From an uncultured Bdellovibrionales bacterium (GTDB lineage Bacteria; Bdellovibrionota; Bdellovibrionia; Bdellovibrionales; UBA1609): 64,000 nucleotides of DNA. The translations under genes and the position numbers were made by a program. The DNA is taken from positions 124,001-188,000 of the forward strand of contig CAILEP010000031.1 in the NCBI GenBank assembly GCA_903833275.1, written 5' to 3'. Positions 34,250 to 45,887 of the stretch are shown in pieces. The notes below the pieces were generated by a model that had not been told where the DNA came from, searched no databases, and saw only the letters and a list, made by a program, of their open reading frames with translations. The stretch's first letter is position 1. Every line of letters begins with the position of its first letter.

Positions 34250-34678
34250 ATGGCTAAGAAAGTTCAAGCCCAAATCAAGCTGCAAATACCGGCAGGGAAG
34301 GCGAATCCCGCGCCACCCGTTGGACCGGCGCTCGGGCAACAAGGCGTCAACATTATGGAGTTCTGCAAGCAGTTCAATGCTAAAACGCAGAGCTTGGGCG
34401 ATACCGTTATCCCAGTGATTATCACTGTGTTTAACGATCGATCGTTCACCTTCATAACGAAAACGCCGCCCGTATCAATTTTGATAAAAAAAGCGATGAA
34501 GCTTGAGAGTGGATCGAAAAATCCGGCGCGTGAAAAAGTCGGAAAGATAACCGCGGATCAAATCAAACAAATCGCTCAGATCAAATTACCTGATCTCAAC
34601 TGCTTGACCCTTGAAGCTGCGATTTCACAAGTTACGGGTTCGGCGCGCTCAATGGGCATCGAAGTCCCGAGTAAATGA
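34250..34678 (+). CDS. rplK: Ribosomal protein L11
   Basis: A 142-residue large-subunit protein of the GTPase-associated centre. The N-terminal domain ([20 protein letters not shown] in part) binds factors and the C-terminal domain binds 23S rRNA. Nine bases separate it from rplA. Standard length. The leader upstream is the expected place for L1 feedback, but I could not identify the L1 target fold. Confidence 0.98.
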   Translation: MAKKVQAQIKLQIPAGKANPAPPVGPALGQQGVNIMEFCKQFNAKTQSLGDTVIPVIITVFNDRSFTFITKTPPVSILIKKAMKLESGSKNPAREKVGKITADQIKQIAQIKLPDLNCLTLEAAISQVTGSARSMGIEVPSK

Positions 34679-34686
34679 GGTGAGAG

Positions 34687-35382
34687 ATGGCAAAAAGACT
34701 TAAAGCCGCTTTAACAAAAGTTAAGCGCACTGAGACATATCCTGTTCAAAAAGCTGTAGAATTGGCGGTTGAAACCGCAACTGCGAAATTTGATGAAGCT
34801 ATCGACGTAGCATTTAAACTAGGCGTTGATCCAACCCAATCAGATCAGCAAGTTCGTGGCGCAGTAGCTCTGCCTCATGGCCTTGGTAAAAACGTACGAG
34901 TCATCGTGTTTGCAAAAGGGCCCAAAGAACAAGAGGCCAAAGATGCGGGCGCCGATTTCGTTGGTGCGGATGATCTCGTTGAAAAAATCAACGGTGGTTG
35001 GCTTGATTTCGACAAAGCCATAGCGACCCCAGATATGATGGCGGTTGTTTCGAAAGTTGCAAAGGTTCTTGGCCCGCGCGGTCTTATGCCCAACCCAAAA
35101 GTTGGCACTGTGACCATGAACGTAGCGGCGACTGTTGCAGCGGAGAAAAAAGGTAAACTTGCATTTCGTGTTGAAAAAGCGGGTATCGTTCATGCAACGA
35201 TCGGCCGCAAGTCGATGGGCGCACCGAAGTTGAAAGACAACTTTTTGGTTCTCATTAACGCAATTGCGAAAGCGAAACCTGCATCGAGCAAAGGTATATA
35301 TTTACAATCGATCACGGTGTCTTCAACTATGGGCCCCGGGATCAAAGTCGACGTCGCGAGTGCGCAGTCGACCGTGGAATAA
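34687..35382 (+). CDS. rplA: Ribosomal protein L1
   Basis: A 231-residue L1-stalk protein with the conserved GLGKNVRVIVFAKG and LGPRGLMPNPKVGTVT segments. It binds 23S rRNA and, in other bacteria, represses the L11-L1 mRNA. Standard length. Confidence 0.98.
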   Translation: MAKRLKAALTKVKRTETYPVQKAVELAVETATAKFDEAIDVAFKLGVDPTQSDQQVRGAVALPHGLGKNVRVIVFAKGPKEQEAKDAGADFVGADDLVEKINGGWLDFDKAIATPDMMAVVSKVAKVLGPRGLMPNPKVGTVTMNVAATVAAEKKGKLAFRVEKAGIVHATIGRKSMGAPKLKDNFLVLINAIAKAKPASSKGIYLQSITVSSTMGPGIKVDVASAQSTVE

Positions 35383-35537
35383 ACAATTTAGCATTGTCGC
35401 CGTTGGAGACAGCCGGTACGCAGAAATGCGTTTAATTGCCTGATGAGTAAAATCATCAGGGGGCCTGCCGAGACGAGAAAAAGTTTTCTCGCATTCAACT
35501 CCCGAAGAGCGATTCATCTTGAAGGAGGTGAAGAAGA
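35383..35537 (+). promoter_or_regulatory. L10 leader of rplJL
   Basis: The 155 bases between rplA and rplJ contain the typical L10-leader elements: GTTGGAGACAGCCGG near the start, the stem CCTGATGA-GTAAAA-TCATCAGG, and a final stem GAGACGAGAAAAAGTTTTCTC before the AAGGAGG site. In this family the L10-(L12)4 complex binds the leader to limit its own translation. The assignment rests on motif and position. Confidence 0.8.
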
Positions 35538-36065
35538 ATGATCACACGAGAAGCAAAGGCAGAAGAGGTTGCTGAAATATCGAAGCGTTTTGCGAAAGCA
35601 AAAGCGGCGTTCTTGGTGGATTTTAAAGGCCTAACGGTCGAAAAGGTCACCAAATTCAGAAAGCTTCTGAGCCCTGTTCAGTCTGAGCTTAAAGTTGTAA
35701 AAAACACTTTAGCTCTTCGGGCACTCAAAGATCACCAGATTTTTGAAGGGCCACTTAAAGACCATTTCACCGGTAATAACGGTGTTGTGTTCGCGTACGA
35801 AGACGTAAGTGCATCAGCCAAAGCGATCACTGGATTTGTAAAAGATAATGAAGAGTTGCAGCTAAAAACAGGTGCGATGGACGGTAAAGCGCTTAACGAA
35901 GCGCAAATTAAATACTTGGCAACATTGCCGGGTAAACCTGAATTGCAAGCGAAACTCTTGGGCACTCTGCAAGCTCCGTCACAAAGATTTGTGTCGTTGC
36001 TTAATCAGGTTCCAAGTCAGTTCGTACGTGTTTTGGCCGCATACAAAGATAAACAAGGTGCTTAA
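35538..36065 (+). CDS. rplJ: Ribosomal protein L10
   Basis: A 175-residue base of the L7/L12 stalk. The N-terminal rRNA-binding domain (FLVDFKGLTVEKVTKFRKLL) and C-terminal helix for L12 dimers are both present. AAGGAGG lies upstream. It is translated with rplL, 33 bases downstream. Confidence 0.97.
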   Translation: MITREAKAEEVAEISKRFAKAKAAFLVDFKGLTVEKVTKFRKLLSPVQSELKVVKNTLALRALKDHQIFEGPLKDHFTGNNGVVFAYEDVSASAKAITGFVKDNEELQLKTGAMDGKALNEAQIKYLATLPGKPELQAKLLGTLQAPSQRFVSLLNQVPSQFVRVLAAYKDKQGA

Positions 36066-36098
36066 TTTTAAATTTAATAGTTTCTAACGGAGGAACAA

Positions 36099-36473
36099 AT
36101 GTCACTTTCTAAAGATCAAGTAGTAGAATTTCTATCGGGCATGCCGGTTATCGAACTGGCCGAAATGATTAAAACTCTCGAAGACAAGTGGGGCGTTAGC
36201 GCTGCTGCTCCTGTTGCGGTTGCCGCAGCTGGTGGCGCACCGACAGCCGCTGCTGAAGAGAAAACTGAATTCACAGTTGTCTTGACTGACGCTGGCGCAA
36301 ACAAAATCAATGTTATTAAAGAAGTTAGAACATTGACTGGTCTTGGCTTGAAAGAAGCCAAAGATCTAGTTGAAGGCGCGCCCAAGACAGTAAAAGAAGG
36401 CGTTTCAAAAGATGACGCTGCAAAAATGAAAGACGCTCTCACCAAAGCTGGTGCAAAAGTTGAGATTAAGTAA
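36099..36473 (+). CDS. rplL: Ribosomal protein L7/L12
   Basis: A 124-residue stalk protein. The N-terminal dimerisation domain, the Ala-rich hinge (about 38-52) and the C-terminal factor-binding domain ([18 protein letters not shown]) are all present. Strong GGAGG site. Followed by an attenuator-like hairpin and rpoB. Confidence 0.98.
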   Translation: MSLSKDQVVEFLSGMPVIELAEMIKTLEDKWGVSAAAPVAVAAAGGAPTAAAEEKTEFTVVLTDAGANKINVIKEVRTLTGLGLKEAKDLVEGAPKTVKEGVSKDDAAKMKDALTKAGAKVEIK

Positions 36474-36509
36474 TCTCGCGTCCGATTTTTTATTCAAAAT
36501 TTGTCTGAG

Positions 36510-36532
36510 GGCAGAGGCGTGCGGCCTTTGCC
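36510..36532 (+). terminator. Attenuator-like hairpin between rplL and rpoB
   Basis: GGCAGAGGC (36510-36518), loop GTGCG, GCCTTTGCC (36524-36532) form a 9-base-pair stem with one G-U pair, followed about 8 bases later by ATTTTTCTTT. Position and form match the partial terminator known at this junction in E. coli, which sets the ratio of ribosomal protein to RNA polymerase transcripts. Confidence 0.7.
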
Positions 36533-36571
36533 TTCAATCTATTTTTCTTTCGCTAAGATAGGGAGCAAAGA

Positions 36572-39500
36572 ATGAGCCTAACGCCAGTCACTGCCTCAAA
36601 TTTAAGATTGCGACGCAGTTTTGCTAGAACCAAACAGTACACCGAGATCCCAAACCTTATTGAGCTTCAGAAGAAATCCTACGAAAGCTTTCTCCAGAAA
36701 GACGTAGACCCTGATCGCCGTGGCGGTGATGGTCTCAATGGTGTTTTTAAATCTGTTTTTCCAATTACAGATTTCAATAATACAGCGAGCCTCGAGTTCG
36801 TCAGTTATATTTTAGAACCCCCAAAATACGATGTAGACGAGTGCCGTCAACGTGGGATGAGCTACGCAGCTCCTCTTAAAGTGACTTTGCGCCTAATCGT
36901 TTTTGATGTTGATGAAGAGACCGAAGCGCGAAGCATTCGCGATGTAAAAGAACAAGAAGTATACTTGGGCGAAATCCCTCTTATGACGGCTAACGGCTCG
37001 TTCATTATCAACGGCACTGAGCGCGTTGTTGTGAGCCAGTTGCACCGATCTCCAGGTGTATTTTTTGATCACGATAAAGGTAAAAATAATGCCAATGGTA
37101 AATTCATCTACTCAGCAAGAGTGATCCCTTATCGTGGTTCATGGCTTGATTTCGAATTTGACCAAAAAGATTTAATATATGTCCGTATCGATCGTCGCCG
37201 CAAATTTCCAGTAACTATCCTATTGAAGGCATTGGGTTACTCGACCGAAGATCTATTGAAATTTTTCTATCACATTGATGTCGTCCGAGTGACTAAAGAT
37301 GGTCGCTTCTTGCGAGATCTTGATATCGAAAAACTTTCAGGTCAGCGCGCGATTTCAGACATTAATGACCCGAAGACTGGCGAGAATATTGTTAAAGCTG
37401 GCCGTCGAATTACAAGAGCAGTTGTTAAACGCGTTCAATCAGCCGGAATTCAAGAGCTTGAAGTTTTGAAAGCAGACCTTGAAGGTAAGGCTATTGCGAG
37501 CCCTATTATCGACGAATCAACTGGCGAAATCATTGCAGACGTAAATGCTGAAATGACGATGGAAACCGTCGACGCAGCATTGGGCGCTGGGATAAAAGAG
37601 TTTAGACTCATTTTCTTTGACGGGCTTTCGGTTGGTCCATTTTTGCGAAATACTCTTCTTGTCGACAAAGTCGCAACTAAAGAAGAGTCGTTACTTGAAA
37701 TTTACAAGCGCCTTCGTCCTGGCGAGCCGCCAACCGAAGAGGCTGCAACGACATTTTTCAACCGCCTTTTCTTTGATCCAGAAACTTATGATCTGAGCGA
37801 AGTGGGTCGACTAAAGATTAACCATCGTTTCTCAATCCCGTTTGAAGAGTGCCCTGTGTCGCACAGAACTCTTACTCAGAAAGATATTCTTCAGGTTGTT
37901 AAAACTTTGATCGACCTTAAAAACGGTCAAGGCAAAACAGACGATATCGATCACCTTGGTAATCGACGTGTACGATCTGTTGGTGAGCTTCTTGAGAATC
38001 AATATCGTATTGGTTTGGTTAGAATGGAGCGCGCGATTCGTGAGCGCATGAGTCTACAAGATGTAGAAACTATGATGCCGCATGATTTGGTGAACGCTAA
38101 ACCAGTCAATGCAGTTGTAAAAGAGTTTTTCGGTTCGAGCCAATTGTCGCAGTTTATGGATCAAACAAACCCACTATCAGAAATCACGCACAAACGTCGT
38201 CTATCGGCGCTTGGGCCGGGTGGTTTGACTCGTGATCGCGCTGGATTCGAAGTTCGAGACGTGCATCCGACACATTATGGTCGTATTTGCCCAATTGAAA
38301 CGCCAGAAGGTCCGAACATCGGCCTTATTGCGTCTCTTGCGACTTATGCGCGAATTAACAACTATGGATTTATCGAGACCCCCTATCGACAAGTGACTGA
38401 AGCTAAGGTTGGTAAAGACATTCATTATATGTCGGCACTCGAAGAGCAGGGTCATTATATTGCTCAAGCCGGCCGAGGCACCAAAGAAGACAAGTTAACG
38501 GATGCCAACGTAACGGTTCGTAAAGACGGCGAATATGAAGTCGTCGATAAAGATAAAGTTTCGTTGATGGACGTTTCTCCAAGTCAGCTCGTGTCGATCG
38601 CAGCGTCTCTGATTCCGTTTCTTGAGCACGATGATGCGAACCGCGCGTTAATGGGTTCGAACATGCAACGTCAAGCTGTTCCGCTGATTCGCCCACGAGC
38701 TCCGCTCGTAGGTACCGGCGTTGAGCGTCTTGTTGCACGTGATTCTGGCACAAGCGTTGTTTGTCATAACGAAGGTGTGGTTGAACAAGTTGATGCTGAG
38801 CGAGTTGTGGTACGACGTGTCGGTAAAGGCGGCAAGCTGGGCGCCAACGTCGACATCTATAACCTAACTAAATATCAACGAACGAACCAAAACACCTGTT
38901 TTAACCAGCGCCCAATCGTGAACGTGGGCGATAAAATCCAAAAAGGCGATGTGATCGCAGATGGCCCATCAACTGAGTTGGGCGAGTTGGCTCTAGGCCA
39001 AAACATCTTGGTCGCGTTCACTCCTTGGATGGGTTACAACTACGAAGATTCTATCCTTATTTCTGAACGTCTTATCAAAGATGATGTTTACACATCGGTG
39101 CATATCGAAGAATTCGAATGCGTGGCACGAGATACTAAGCTTGGCAAAGAAGAGATCACGCGAGATATCGCCAATGTGGGCGAAGAAGCTCTTTCTGATA
39201 TTGATACGAGCGGTATTATTCGAATCGGGGCCGAAGTTGGCCCAGGCGATATTCTTGTCGGTAAAGTAACTCCGAAAGGCGAAACGCAGTTGTCGCCCGA
39301 AGAGAAGCTATTGCGCGCGATTTTCGGTGAAAAAGCCGGCGATGTTCGTGACACCTCTCTGCGTGTTCCGTCAGGCGTATACGGCACCGTTATTGATGCC
39401 CAAGTTTACAGCCGAGATGGCGCAAGCAAAGATGAGCGATTACAAATCATCATCCAACAGAAGCGTGAAAAGCTCGAAAAAGATATGAACGTCGAGCAAA

Positions 39501-40747
39501 ACGTAATTCGAAATAGTGCAATCGATAAACTTAAAGATATTCTTGTTGGCAAAAAAACCACAGGAGTATTATTGAGCGAAGATGGTTCGCAGAAATTATT
39601 GGGCAAAGACCAGATAATTACGGCGGACGAACTTGAGACGATTCCATTTGAACTATTGAGCTACGTTCCGCTTGAACAGGAGCTTGAGCACCAAATTAAC
39701 CGCATTATGGATGCCGCTCGAAATCAACTCGACGCCGTGAAAATGGTGTTTAACGAGAAGATCGATCGACTTACCAAGGGCGACGATTTGCCCCCTGGCG
39801 TGATTAAAATGGTTAAGGTCTATGTCGCCATCAAGCGAAAGCTTCAAGTTGGTGATAAATTCGCCGGCCGCCATGGTAATAAAGGTGTTATTTCGCGAGT
39901 ATTGCCTGAAGAAGATATGCCGTACCTTGCAGATGGTCGACCCGTTGACATGGTTCTTAACCCATTGGGCGTTCCGTCACGTATGAATATCGGACAGGTT
40001 CTTGAGATCCATTTGGGCTGGGCCGCACACGGTCTGGGTCAGAAACTTCAAGAGCACGTCGAAAACTTTAAAGAAGCTGAAGTTCGAAAAGCGATCAAAG
40101 AAACTTTCGATGATGCTGAGATTTCGAAAACAGTCGAAACCGCAGACTCAACGTCATTAAAAAAGATGTTGCATAGAATGCGCGACGGCGTCCACGTTGC
40201 AACACCCGTATTTGACGGCGCAATTGAGACGGATGTGAAAAGTTTGTTGAAACGAGCCGAGTTGCCATTGTCAGGTCAAACGATCTTGTTTGACGGGCGA
40301 TCAGGCGAGCCGTTTCAAAACACAGTCACAGTCGGCATTATGTACATGCTGAAACTTCATCACCTTGTTGAAGAGAAAATTCACGCCCGCTCGATTGGTC
40401 CATACTCACTTGTTTCTCAGCAGCCGCTGGGTGGTAAGGCGCAGTTTGGTGGTCAGCGATTAGGAGAGATGGAAGTTTGGGCCATTGAAGCTTACGGCGC
40501 CGCTTACTCACTTCAAGAGTTCTTGACCGTGAAGTCGGATGACGTCGCAGGCCGAACCCGAATGTACGAGAGTATTGTTAAAGGCGAAAACGTACTTGAG
40601 CCGGGGCTACCCGAATCATTCAACGTTCTCGTTAAAGAATTGCAGTCGCTCGCATTGAATATTGAGCTTATTGAATCTGATATTTTGACCGAGAAACCAA
40701 GGTTAGAAGAGTCAGGAAATATGCCCTCAACACAAATGCAACAGTAA
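36572..40747 (+). CDS. rpoB: RNA polymerase beta subunit
   Basis: A 1391-residue catalytic subunit. The rifampicin region ([30 protein letters not shown] in parts) has the susceptible-type residues at the Asp516, His526 and Ser531 positions. The C-terminal domain ([23 protein letters not shown]) is standard. GGGAGC lies upstream. The stop is 25 bases before rpoC. Confidence 0.99.
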   Translation: MSLTPVTASNLRLRRSFARTKQYTEIPNLIELQKKSYESFLQKDVDPDRRGGDGLNGVFKSVFPITDFNNTASLEFVSYILEPPKYDVDECRQRGMSYAAPLKVTLRLIVFDVDEETEARSIRDVKEQEVYLGEIPLMTANGSFIINGTERVVVSQLHRSPGVFFDHDKGKNNANGKFIYSARVIPYRGSWLDFEFDQKDLIYVRIDRRRKFPVTILLKALGYSTEDLLKFFYHIDVVRVTKDGRFLRDLDIEKLSGQRAISDINDPKTGENIVKAGRRITRAVVKRVQSAGIQELEVLKADLEGKAIASPIIDESTGEIIADVNAEMTMETVDAALGAGIKEFRLIFFDGLSVGPFLRNTLLVDKVATKEESLLEIYKRLRPGEPPTEEAATTFFNRLFFDPETYDLSEVGRLKINHRFSIPFEECPVSHRTLTQKDILQVVKTLIDLKNGQGKTDDIDHLGNRRVRSVGELLENQYRIGLVRMERAIRERMSLQDVETMMPHDLVNAKPVNAVVKEFFGSSQLSQFMDQTNPLSEITHKRRLSALGPGGLTRDRAGFEVRDVHPTHYGRICPIETPEGPNIGLIASLATYARINNYGFIETPYRQVTEAKVGKDIHYMSALEEQGHYIAQAGRGTKEDKLTDANVTVRKDGEYEVVDKDKVSLMDVSPSQLVSIAASLIPFLEHDDANRALMGSNMQRQAVPLIRPRAPLVGTGVERLVARDSGTSVVCHNEGVVEQVDAERVVVRRVGKGGKLGANVDIYNLTKYQRTNQNTCFNQRPIVNVGDKIQKGDVIADGPSTELGELALGQNILVAFTPWMGYNYEDSILISERLIKDDVYTSVHIEEFECVARDTKLGKEEITRDIANVGEEALSDIDTSGIIRIGAEVGPGDILVGKVTPKGETQLSPEEKLLRAIFGEKAGDVRDTSLRVPSGVYGTVIDAQVYSRDGASKDERLQIIIQQKREKLEKDMNVEQNVIRNSAIDKLKDILVGKKTTGVLLSEDGSQKLLGKDQIITADELETIPFELLSYVPLEQELEHQINRIMDAARNQLDAVKMVFNEKIDRLTKGDDLPPGVIKMVKVYVAIKRKLQVGDKFAGRHGNKGVISRVLPEEDMPYLADGRPVDMVLNPLGVPSRMNIGQVLEIHLGWAAHGLGQKLQEHVENFKEAEVRKAIKETFDDAEISKTVETADSTSLKKMLHRMRDGVHVATPVFDGAIETDVKSLLKRAELPLSGQTILFDGRSGEPFQNTVTVGIMYMLKLHHLVEEKIHARSIGPYSLVSQQPLGGKAQFGGQRLGEMEVWAIEAYGAAYSLQEFLTVKSDDVAGRTRMYESIVKGENVLEPGLPESFNVLVKELQSLALNIELIESDILTEKPRLEESGNMPSTQMQQ

Positions 40748-40772
40748 TTGATTTTGATTAAAGGGAGTTAAT

Positions 40773-43700
40773 GTGAAAGATCTCTTAAATTTTTTCGACA
40801 AACCAAAAGATCCATTGTCGTTTCATGCGGTGAGAATTTCACTCGCATCTTCTGAAATGATTCGCGAGTGGTCACACGGCGAAGTTAAGAAGCCAGAAAC
40901 GATAAACTACCGAACGTTTAAGCCAGAAAGAGATGGTCTCTTTTGTGCTAAAATTTTCGGACCAATTAAAGATTACGAATGCTTGTGCGGTAAATATAAG
41001 CGCATGAAGTATCGCGGCGTCGTTTGCGAAAAGTGCGGAGTCGAAGTGACTCAGAGCAAAGTTCGCCGTGAACGTCTTGGTCACATCGAATTGGCTACGC
41101 CTGTAGCTCATATTTGGTTCTTGAGATCATTGCCCAGCCGTATTGGTAACCTCCTCAATATGACATTGAAAGATGTCGAAAAGGTTCTTTACTGCGAAGC
41201 CTATGTGGTTATTGACCCCATGGAAACAGGGTTGGAAGAGAATCAGGTACTATCGGAAGAGGCTTATCAAAATGCGCTGAATGAATTTGGCCCTAATTTC
41301 AAAGCGATGATGGGCGGCGACGCCGTTCTTGAACTTTTGAAAAAGGTCGATATTGAGTATTTGTCGAAAAAGCTACGTATGGACCTTAAAGAGACAAAGT
41401 CCGATGCGGCGACAAAGAAAATTTCAAAACGATTAAAAGTTGTCGAGGCATTTAAGGGTTCAATCAACATTCCTGAGTGGATGATGTTGTCGGCGCTTCC
41501 AGTTATACCACCAGATTTACGTCCCCTTGTACCACTTGATGGCGGCCGGTTCGCAACTTCGGATCTTAATGATCTCTATCGTCGCGTAATCAATAGAAAC
41601 AATCGTCTGCGCCGACTTGAAGAGCTGAATGCTCCGGACATTATCATTCGAAATGAAAAGAGAATGTTACAAGAGGCCGTTGATGCACTTCTTGATAACG
41701 GTCGCCGCGGTAAAACATTTACCGGACCGAACAAGCGACCCTTGCGATCTTTAAGCGATATGCTTAAAGGTAAACAAGGTCGTTTTCGCCAAAACTTGCT
41801 CGGTAAACGAGTGGATTACTCGGGTCGTTCAGTTATTGTCGTCGGCCCAGAGTTGAGATTACATCAGTGCGGTTTGCCGAAAAAAATGGCTCTCGAGCTT
41901 TTTAAGCCATTTGTTTACAACAAGCTTGAAGAGCGTGGCTTTGCTACGACAATCAAACAAGCCAAGAAATTAGTCGAGCAAGAAGAAGTCGAAGTATGGG
42001 ATATTCTTTCTGAAGTTGTGAAAGAGCACCCTGTTCTTCTTAACCGTGCGCCGACGCTTCACCGTCTTGGAATTCAAGCGTTTGAACCAGTTCTTCATGA
42101 AGGTAAAGCCATTCAACTTCACCCCCTCGTCTGTACGGCATTTAACGCCGATTTCGATGGTGATCAAATGGCCGTTCACATTCCTCTTTCCGTAGAAGCT
42201 CAGGTTGAAGCCCGAGTTTTGATGATGTCGACTAATAATATTCTTAGCCCGGCGAATGGTAAGCCGATCATCAACCCATCTCAGGATATCGTTTTGGGTA
42301 TTTATTGGATGACGCGTGTTCGAGTTGGGGCAAAAGGCACCGGCAAGATATTTGGTAGTGTTGAAGAAGTTATTTATGCAAACGAATCTGGTCACATAGA
42401 TCTTCAGGCGGCTTGCAAAGTCCGTATCAATGGTAAACTGCAAGAAACGTCAGTTGGTCGCGCCATTTTGAGCGATATCGTGCCAAGAGAAGTGCCATTT
42501 GAACTCGTCAACCGCGTGATGAACAAAAAAACCATCGCGAATTTGATCGATGCTGCATTTCGAAACGCAGGGGCGAAAGCCACTGTCATCCTGGCCGATA
42601 AATTAATGAGACTTGGCTTTAAGTTTTCAACTCAAGCGGGCATTTCTATTTGCATCGATCACATGGTGATCCCTGCAAGCAAAGAAGTTCTATTGAAAGA
42701 CGCTGAAAAACAAGTTCTTGAGATTCAGCGCCAATATGACGAAGGTTTGATCACGGATGGTGAGCGATATAACAAGGTCGTCGATATTTGGGCTCAAACG
42801 GCTGATAAAGTTGCGAAAGAAATGATGTCAAATCTTGAGACTCAAAAGTTTCAAGTGGATGGCAAAGAAGTTGAAAGCGCTAGCTTCAATCCTATTTTCG
42901 TAATGGCTGATTCTGGTGCTCGAGGTAGCGCGGCGCAGATTCGTCAGTTAGCTGGTATGCGTGGTCTTATGGCCAAGCCATCGGGCGAGATTATCGAAAC
43001 TCCAATTACGGCCAATTTTCGCGAAGGTTTGACGGTTCTTCAATACTTTATTTCGACACATGGTGCTCGAAAGGGTCTTGCGGATACAGCGTTGAAAACA
43101 GCGAACTCTGGTTATCTGACTCGTCGATTGGTCGACGTGGCTCAAGACGTGATTGTGACCGAGCTTGATTGTGGCACCACCGACGGTATGACAATCACTC
43201 CACTTCTAGAAGGTGGCGAAGTTATTCAGGCAATTGGCGAACGTATTTTGGGTCGCGTAGCGATGGAAGACATTACTGATCCATATACCAATGAAATCAT
43301 TATTCGTACTAACGACGAAGTCACAGAAGATGTGGTTAAGAAGTTAGATGAAGCCGCCATCGAGCGAGTTCCAATTCGTTCTGTTTTGACTTGCAAATCT
43401 CGTCGCGGGGTTTGTGTGAAGTGTTACGGTCGTGATTTGGCTCGTGGTAACATCGTAAATCTCGGTGAGGCGGTTGGTATTATTGCGGCCCAGTCTATCG
43501 GTGAACCCGGTACACAGCTGACGATGAGAACGTTCCACTTGGGTGGTGCGGCTTCTCGTGCAGTTGAACAATCGGTACACACAGCTCGACATGATGGTGT
43601 GGTGAAATTTCACGATGTTCATGCGGTTTCGAATCGAGCCGGAAAATTGACGGCCCTAAGCCGAAACGGTGAATTAATTATTGTAGATAATAGCGGGCGA

Positions 43701-44912
43701 GAAAGAGAGAGATTCAAACTGGTATACGGTTCGGTCTTGAACTTTAAAGATGGCGCAACCGTCAAAAAAGGCGAAGTGCTAGCTGAGTGGGATCCTTATT
43801 CAAATCCGATTATCGCTGACGTCACGGGTATCGTTCGCTTCGACAATATCGAAGAGGGCGTAACAATGGCGGAGCAGGTTGATGCTGTAACTGGCTTTTC
43901 GACAAAAGTTATTACGGATACCAAAGGCGCGGACGCAAAGCCGATGGTGTCATTGACGGACTCAAGCGGTAAGTCTTTGAACCTATTGAATAGAGAAATT
44001 CCGGCCAGATATATTTTGCCAGTTGGTGCCCAGCTTCTCGTATCTGATGGCAAAGACGTACAGTCAGGCGATGTAATTGCGAAAATCCATCGTCAGACGA
44101 CAAAAACTCGAGATATTACAGGTGGTTTGCCACGGGTTGCTGAGTTGTTTGAAGCTCGTAAGCCGAAAGAATCTGCCATTATTTCTGAAATCGATGGTTA
44201 CGTAACCTTCGGTCAGGACGTAAAAGGTAAGCAACGAGTTATTATCACTCCAGAAATTGGCGAACAAAAAGAATATTTGATCCCCAAGGGCAAGCACGTA
44301 ACTGTACGCGAGGGCGAATTCATTAAAGGTGGCGAGCCACTTATGGATGGACCAATTAGCCCCCACGACATTTTACGGGTACTTGGCGACAAAGAACTAG
44401 CAGCTTATCTTCTAAACGAAGTTCAAGAGGTTTACCGTCTTCAGGGTGTGTCGATTAACGATAAACACATTGAAGTTATAGTGCGCCAAATGCTTCGTAA
44501 AGTTGCAGTAGTTGACGCGGGCGACACTCTTTTTATCAATGGCGAAAACGTTGATAAATTTACCTTTGATGATTCGAATGCAAAGGTCGTTAAAGAGGGT
44601 GGAAAGCCGTCTACTGCCGAACCTTTATTGTTGGGTATTACGAAAGTATCGCTCAGCACTGAAAGCTGGATTTCGGCGGCATCGTTTCAAGAGACCACGA
44701 AGGTGCTCACTGAAGCGGCGATCCAGTCGCGTTCTGACAGCCTTCGCGGCTTAAAAGAGAATATTATTATGGGTCGCCTTGTGCCAGCTGGTACGGGTAT
44801 CCAAGCCTATAAACGTTGGAAAGTGATTGTAGACGAGTCAGATCTCGAATCTTCAGCCGCTCTTCCGGGTTTAGGTGGGGGAAGAACAACAAGTGCAGGA
44901 GCACACGTTTAA
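40773..44912 (+). CDS. rpoC: RNA polymerase beta' subunit
   Basis: A 1379-residue subunit with the active-site NADFDGDQM, the N-terminal zinc site ([20 protein letters not shown] in parts), the second zinc site ([13 protein letters not shown]) and the trigger-loop region. It starts with GTG at 40773 behind AAAGGGAG. The large beta'-insertion typical of proteobacteria is present by length. Confidence 0.99.
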   Translation: MKDLLNFFDKPKDPLSFHAVRISLASSEMIREWSHGEVKKPETINYRTFKPERDGLFCAKIFGPIKDYECLCGKYKRMKYRGVVCEKCGVEVTQSKVRRERLGHIELATPVAHIWFLRSLPSRIGNLLNMTLKDVEKVLYCEAYVVIDPMETGLEENQVLSEEAYQNALNEFGPNFKAMMGGDAVLELLKKVDIEYLSKKLRMDLKETKSDAATKKISKRLKVVEAFKGSINIPEWMMLSALPVIPPDLRPLVPLDGGRFATSDLNDLYRRVINRNNRLRRLEELNAPDIIIRNEKRMLQEAVDALLDNGRRGKTFTGPNKRPLRSLSDMLKGKQGRFRQNLLGKRVDYSGRSVIVVGPELRLHQCGLPKKMALELFKPFVYNKLEERGFATTIKQAKKLVEQEEVEVWDILSEVVKEHPVLLNRAPTLHRLGIQAFEPVLHEGKAIQLHPLVCTAFNADFDGDQMAVHIPLSVEAQVEARVLMMSTNNILSPANGKPIINPSQDIVLGIYWMTRVRVGAKGTGKIFGSVEEVIYANESGHIDLQAACKVRINGKLQETSVGRAILSDIVPREVPFELVNRVMNKKTIANLIDAAFRNAGAKATVILADKLMRLGFKFSTQAGISICIDHMVIPASKEVLLKDAEKQVLEIQRQYDEGLITDGERYNKVVDIWAQTADKVAKEMMSNLETQKFQVDGKEVESASFNPIFVMADSGARGSAAQIRQLAGMRGLMAKPSGEIIETPITANFREGLTVLQYFISTHGARKGLADTALKTANSGYLTRRLVDVAQDVIVTELDCGTTDGMTITPLLEGGEVIQAIGERILGRVAMEDITDPYTNEIIIRTNDEVTEDVVKKLDEAAIERVPIRSVLTCKSRRGVCVKCYGRDLARGNIVNLGEAVGIIAAQSIGEPGTQLTMRTFHLGGAASRAVEQSVHTARHDGVVKFHDVHAVSNRAGKLTALSRNGELIIVDNSGRERERFKLVYGSVLNFKDGATVKKGEVLAEWDPYSNPIIADVTGIVRFDNIEEGVTMAEQVDAVTGFSTKVITDTKGADAKPMVSLTDSSGKSLNLLNREIPARYILPVGAQLLVSDGKDVQSGDVIAKIHRQTTKTRDITGGLPRVAELFEARKPKESAIISEIDGYVTFGQDVKGKQRVIITPEIGEQKEYLIPKGKHVTVREGEFIKGGEPLMDGPISPHDILRVLGDKELAAYLLNEVQEVYRLQGVSINDKHIEVIVRQMLRKVAVVDAGDTLFINGENVDKFTFDDSNAKVVKEGGKPSTAEPLLLGITKVSLSTESWISAASFQETTKVLTEAAIQSRSDSLRGLKENIIMGRLVPAGTGIQAYKRWKVIVDESDLESSAALPGLGGGRTTSAGAHV

Positions 44913-44932
44913 CCTAATTGACAATAAATTGT

Positions 44933-44953
44933 GGCCGAGATAGGTTCTCGGCC
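44933..44953 (+). terminator. Hairpin between rpoC and rpsL
   Basis: GGCCGAGA (44933-44940), loop TAGGT, TCTCGGCC (44946-44953) is a perfect 8-base-pair stem, followed by TTATAAAG. The T-run is short, so it may be a weak terminator after rpoBC, leaving some read-through into rpsL. Confidence 0.55.
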
Positions 44954-44991
44954 TTATAAAGACCGCACTTAAGGCGCAAACAGAGGTATAG

Positions 44992-45372
44992 ATGCCAACA
45001 ATTAATCAGCTAATTCGCAGCCGACGTAGACTGCAAAGATCGAAATCAAAATCTCCGGCACTAGCAGAATGCCCGCAGCGTCGTGGCGTTTGCACGCGAG
45101 TTTTCACCACAACTCCAAAAAAACCAAATTCAGCGCTTCGAAAAGTAGCGAGAGTTCGGCTTTCGAATGGATTTGAAGTTAACTCATATATTGGTGGCGT
45201 TGGTCACAATCTTCAAGAGCACTCTGTGGTTCTTGTTCGTGGCGGTCGAGTTAAAGATTTGCCGGGCGTTCGGTATCACATCGTTCGCGGTGTGCTCGAT
45301 ACTCAAGGTGTACAAAATAGAATGAAGGGCCGTTCAAAGTACGGATCAAAAAAGCCGAAGAAGACGGCGTAA
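44992..45372 (+). CDS. rpsL: Ribosomal protein S12
   Basis: A 126-residue decoding-centre protein. The [10 protein letters not shown] loop has lysine at the streptomycin-sensitive position and [13 protein letters not shown] is present. First gene of rpsL-rpsG-fusA. Confidence 0.98.
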   Translation: MPTINQLIRSRRRLQRSKSKSPALAECPQRRGVCTRVFTTTPKKPNSALRKVARVRLSNGFEVNSYIGGVGHNLQEHSVVLVRGGRVKDLPGVRYHIVRGVLDTQGVQNRMKGRSKYGSKKPKKTA

Positions 45373-45404
45373 TTTACAGACAGAATAAAAACGAGGATTA
45401 AAGA

Positions 45405-45878
45405 ATGGCACGTAGAAAAAGAAATACGAAAAGAGAAGTTGCAGCTGATCCGATTTACAATGACGTCAGCGTTGCGAAGTTTATTAACAAGATTATGTAT
45501 CAAGGTAAACGCAGCGTGGCCGAAGGCATTTTCTATGGTGCACTCGATGAGCTAAAAGTAAAAATTACGGCAGAAGAGCCGATAGCCGTTTTCAAGAAAG
45601 CCCTTGAGAATTGCAAACCTTCTCTAGAAGTACGATCACGTCGAGTCGGCGGAGCCACTTATCAAGTTCCATGCGATGTTCGTCCAACACGACGTTTGGC
45701 ATTGGCAATGAAGTGGATTGTTGCTTATTCTCGCGAACGAGGCGAAAAAACGATGGAAGCTCGTCTCGCTGGCGAAGTTATCGATGCTTATAATAATCGC
45801 GGTAACGCAATTAAGAAGCGCGAAGACGTTCATAAAATGGCGGATGCCAACAAGGCTTTCTCGCATTACAACTGGTAA
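45405..45878 (+). CDS. rpsG: Ribosomal protein S7
   Basis: A 157-residue 16S rRNA head-assembly protein with [19 protein letters not shown] and the C-terminal helix. Standard length, 32 bases after rpsL. Confidence 0.98.
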   Translation: MARRKRNTKREVAADPIYNDVSVAKFINKIMYQGKRSVAEGIFYGALDELKVKITAEEPIAVFKKALENCKPSLEVRSRRVGGATYQVPCDVRPTRRLALAMKWIVAYSRERGEKTMEARLAGEVIDAYNNRGNAIKKREDVHKMADANKAFSHYNW

Positions 45879-45887
45879 TCTTAAATT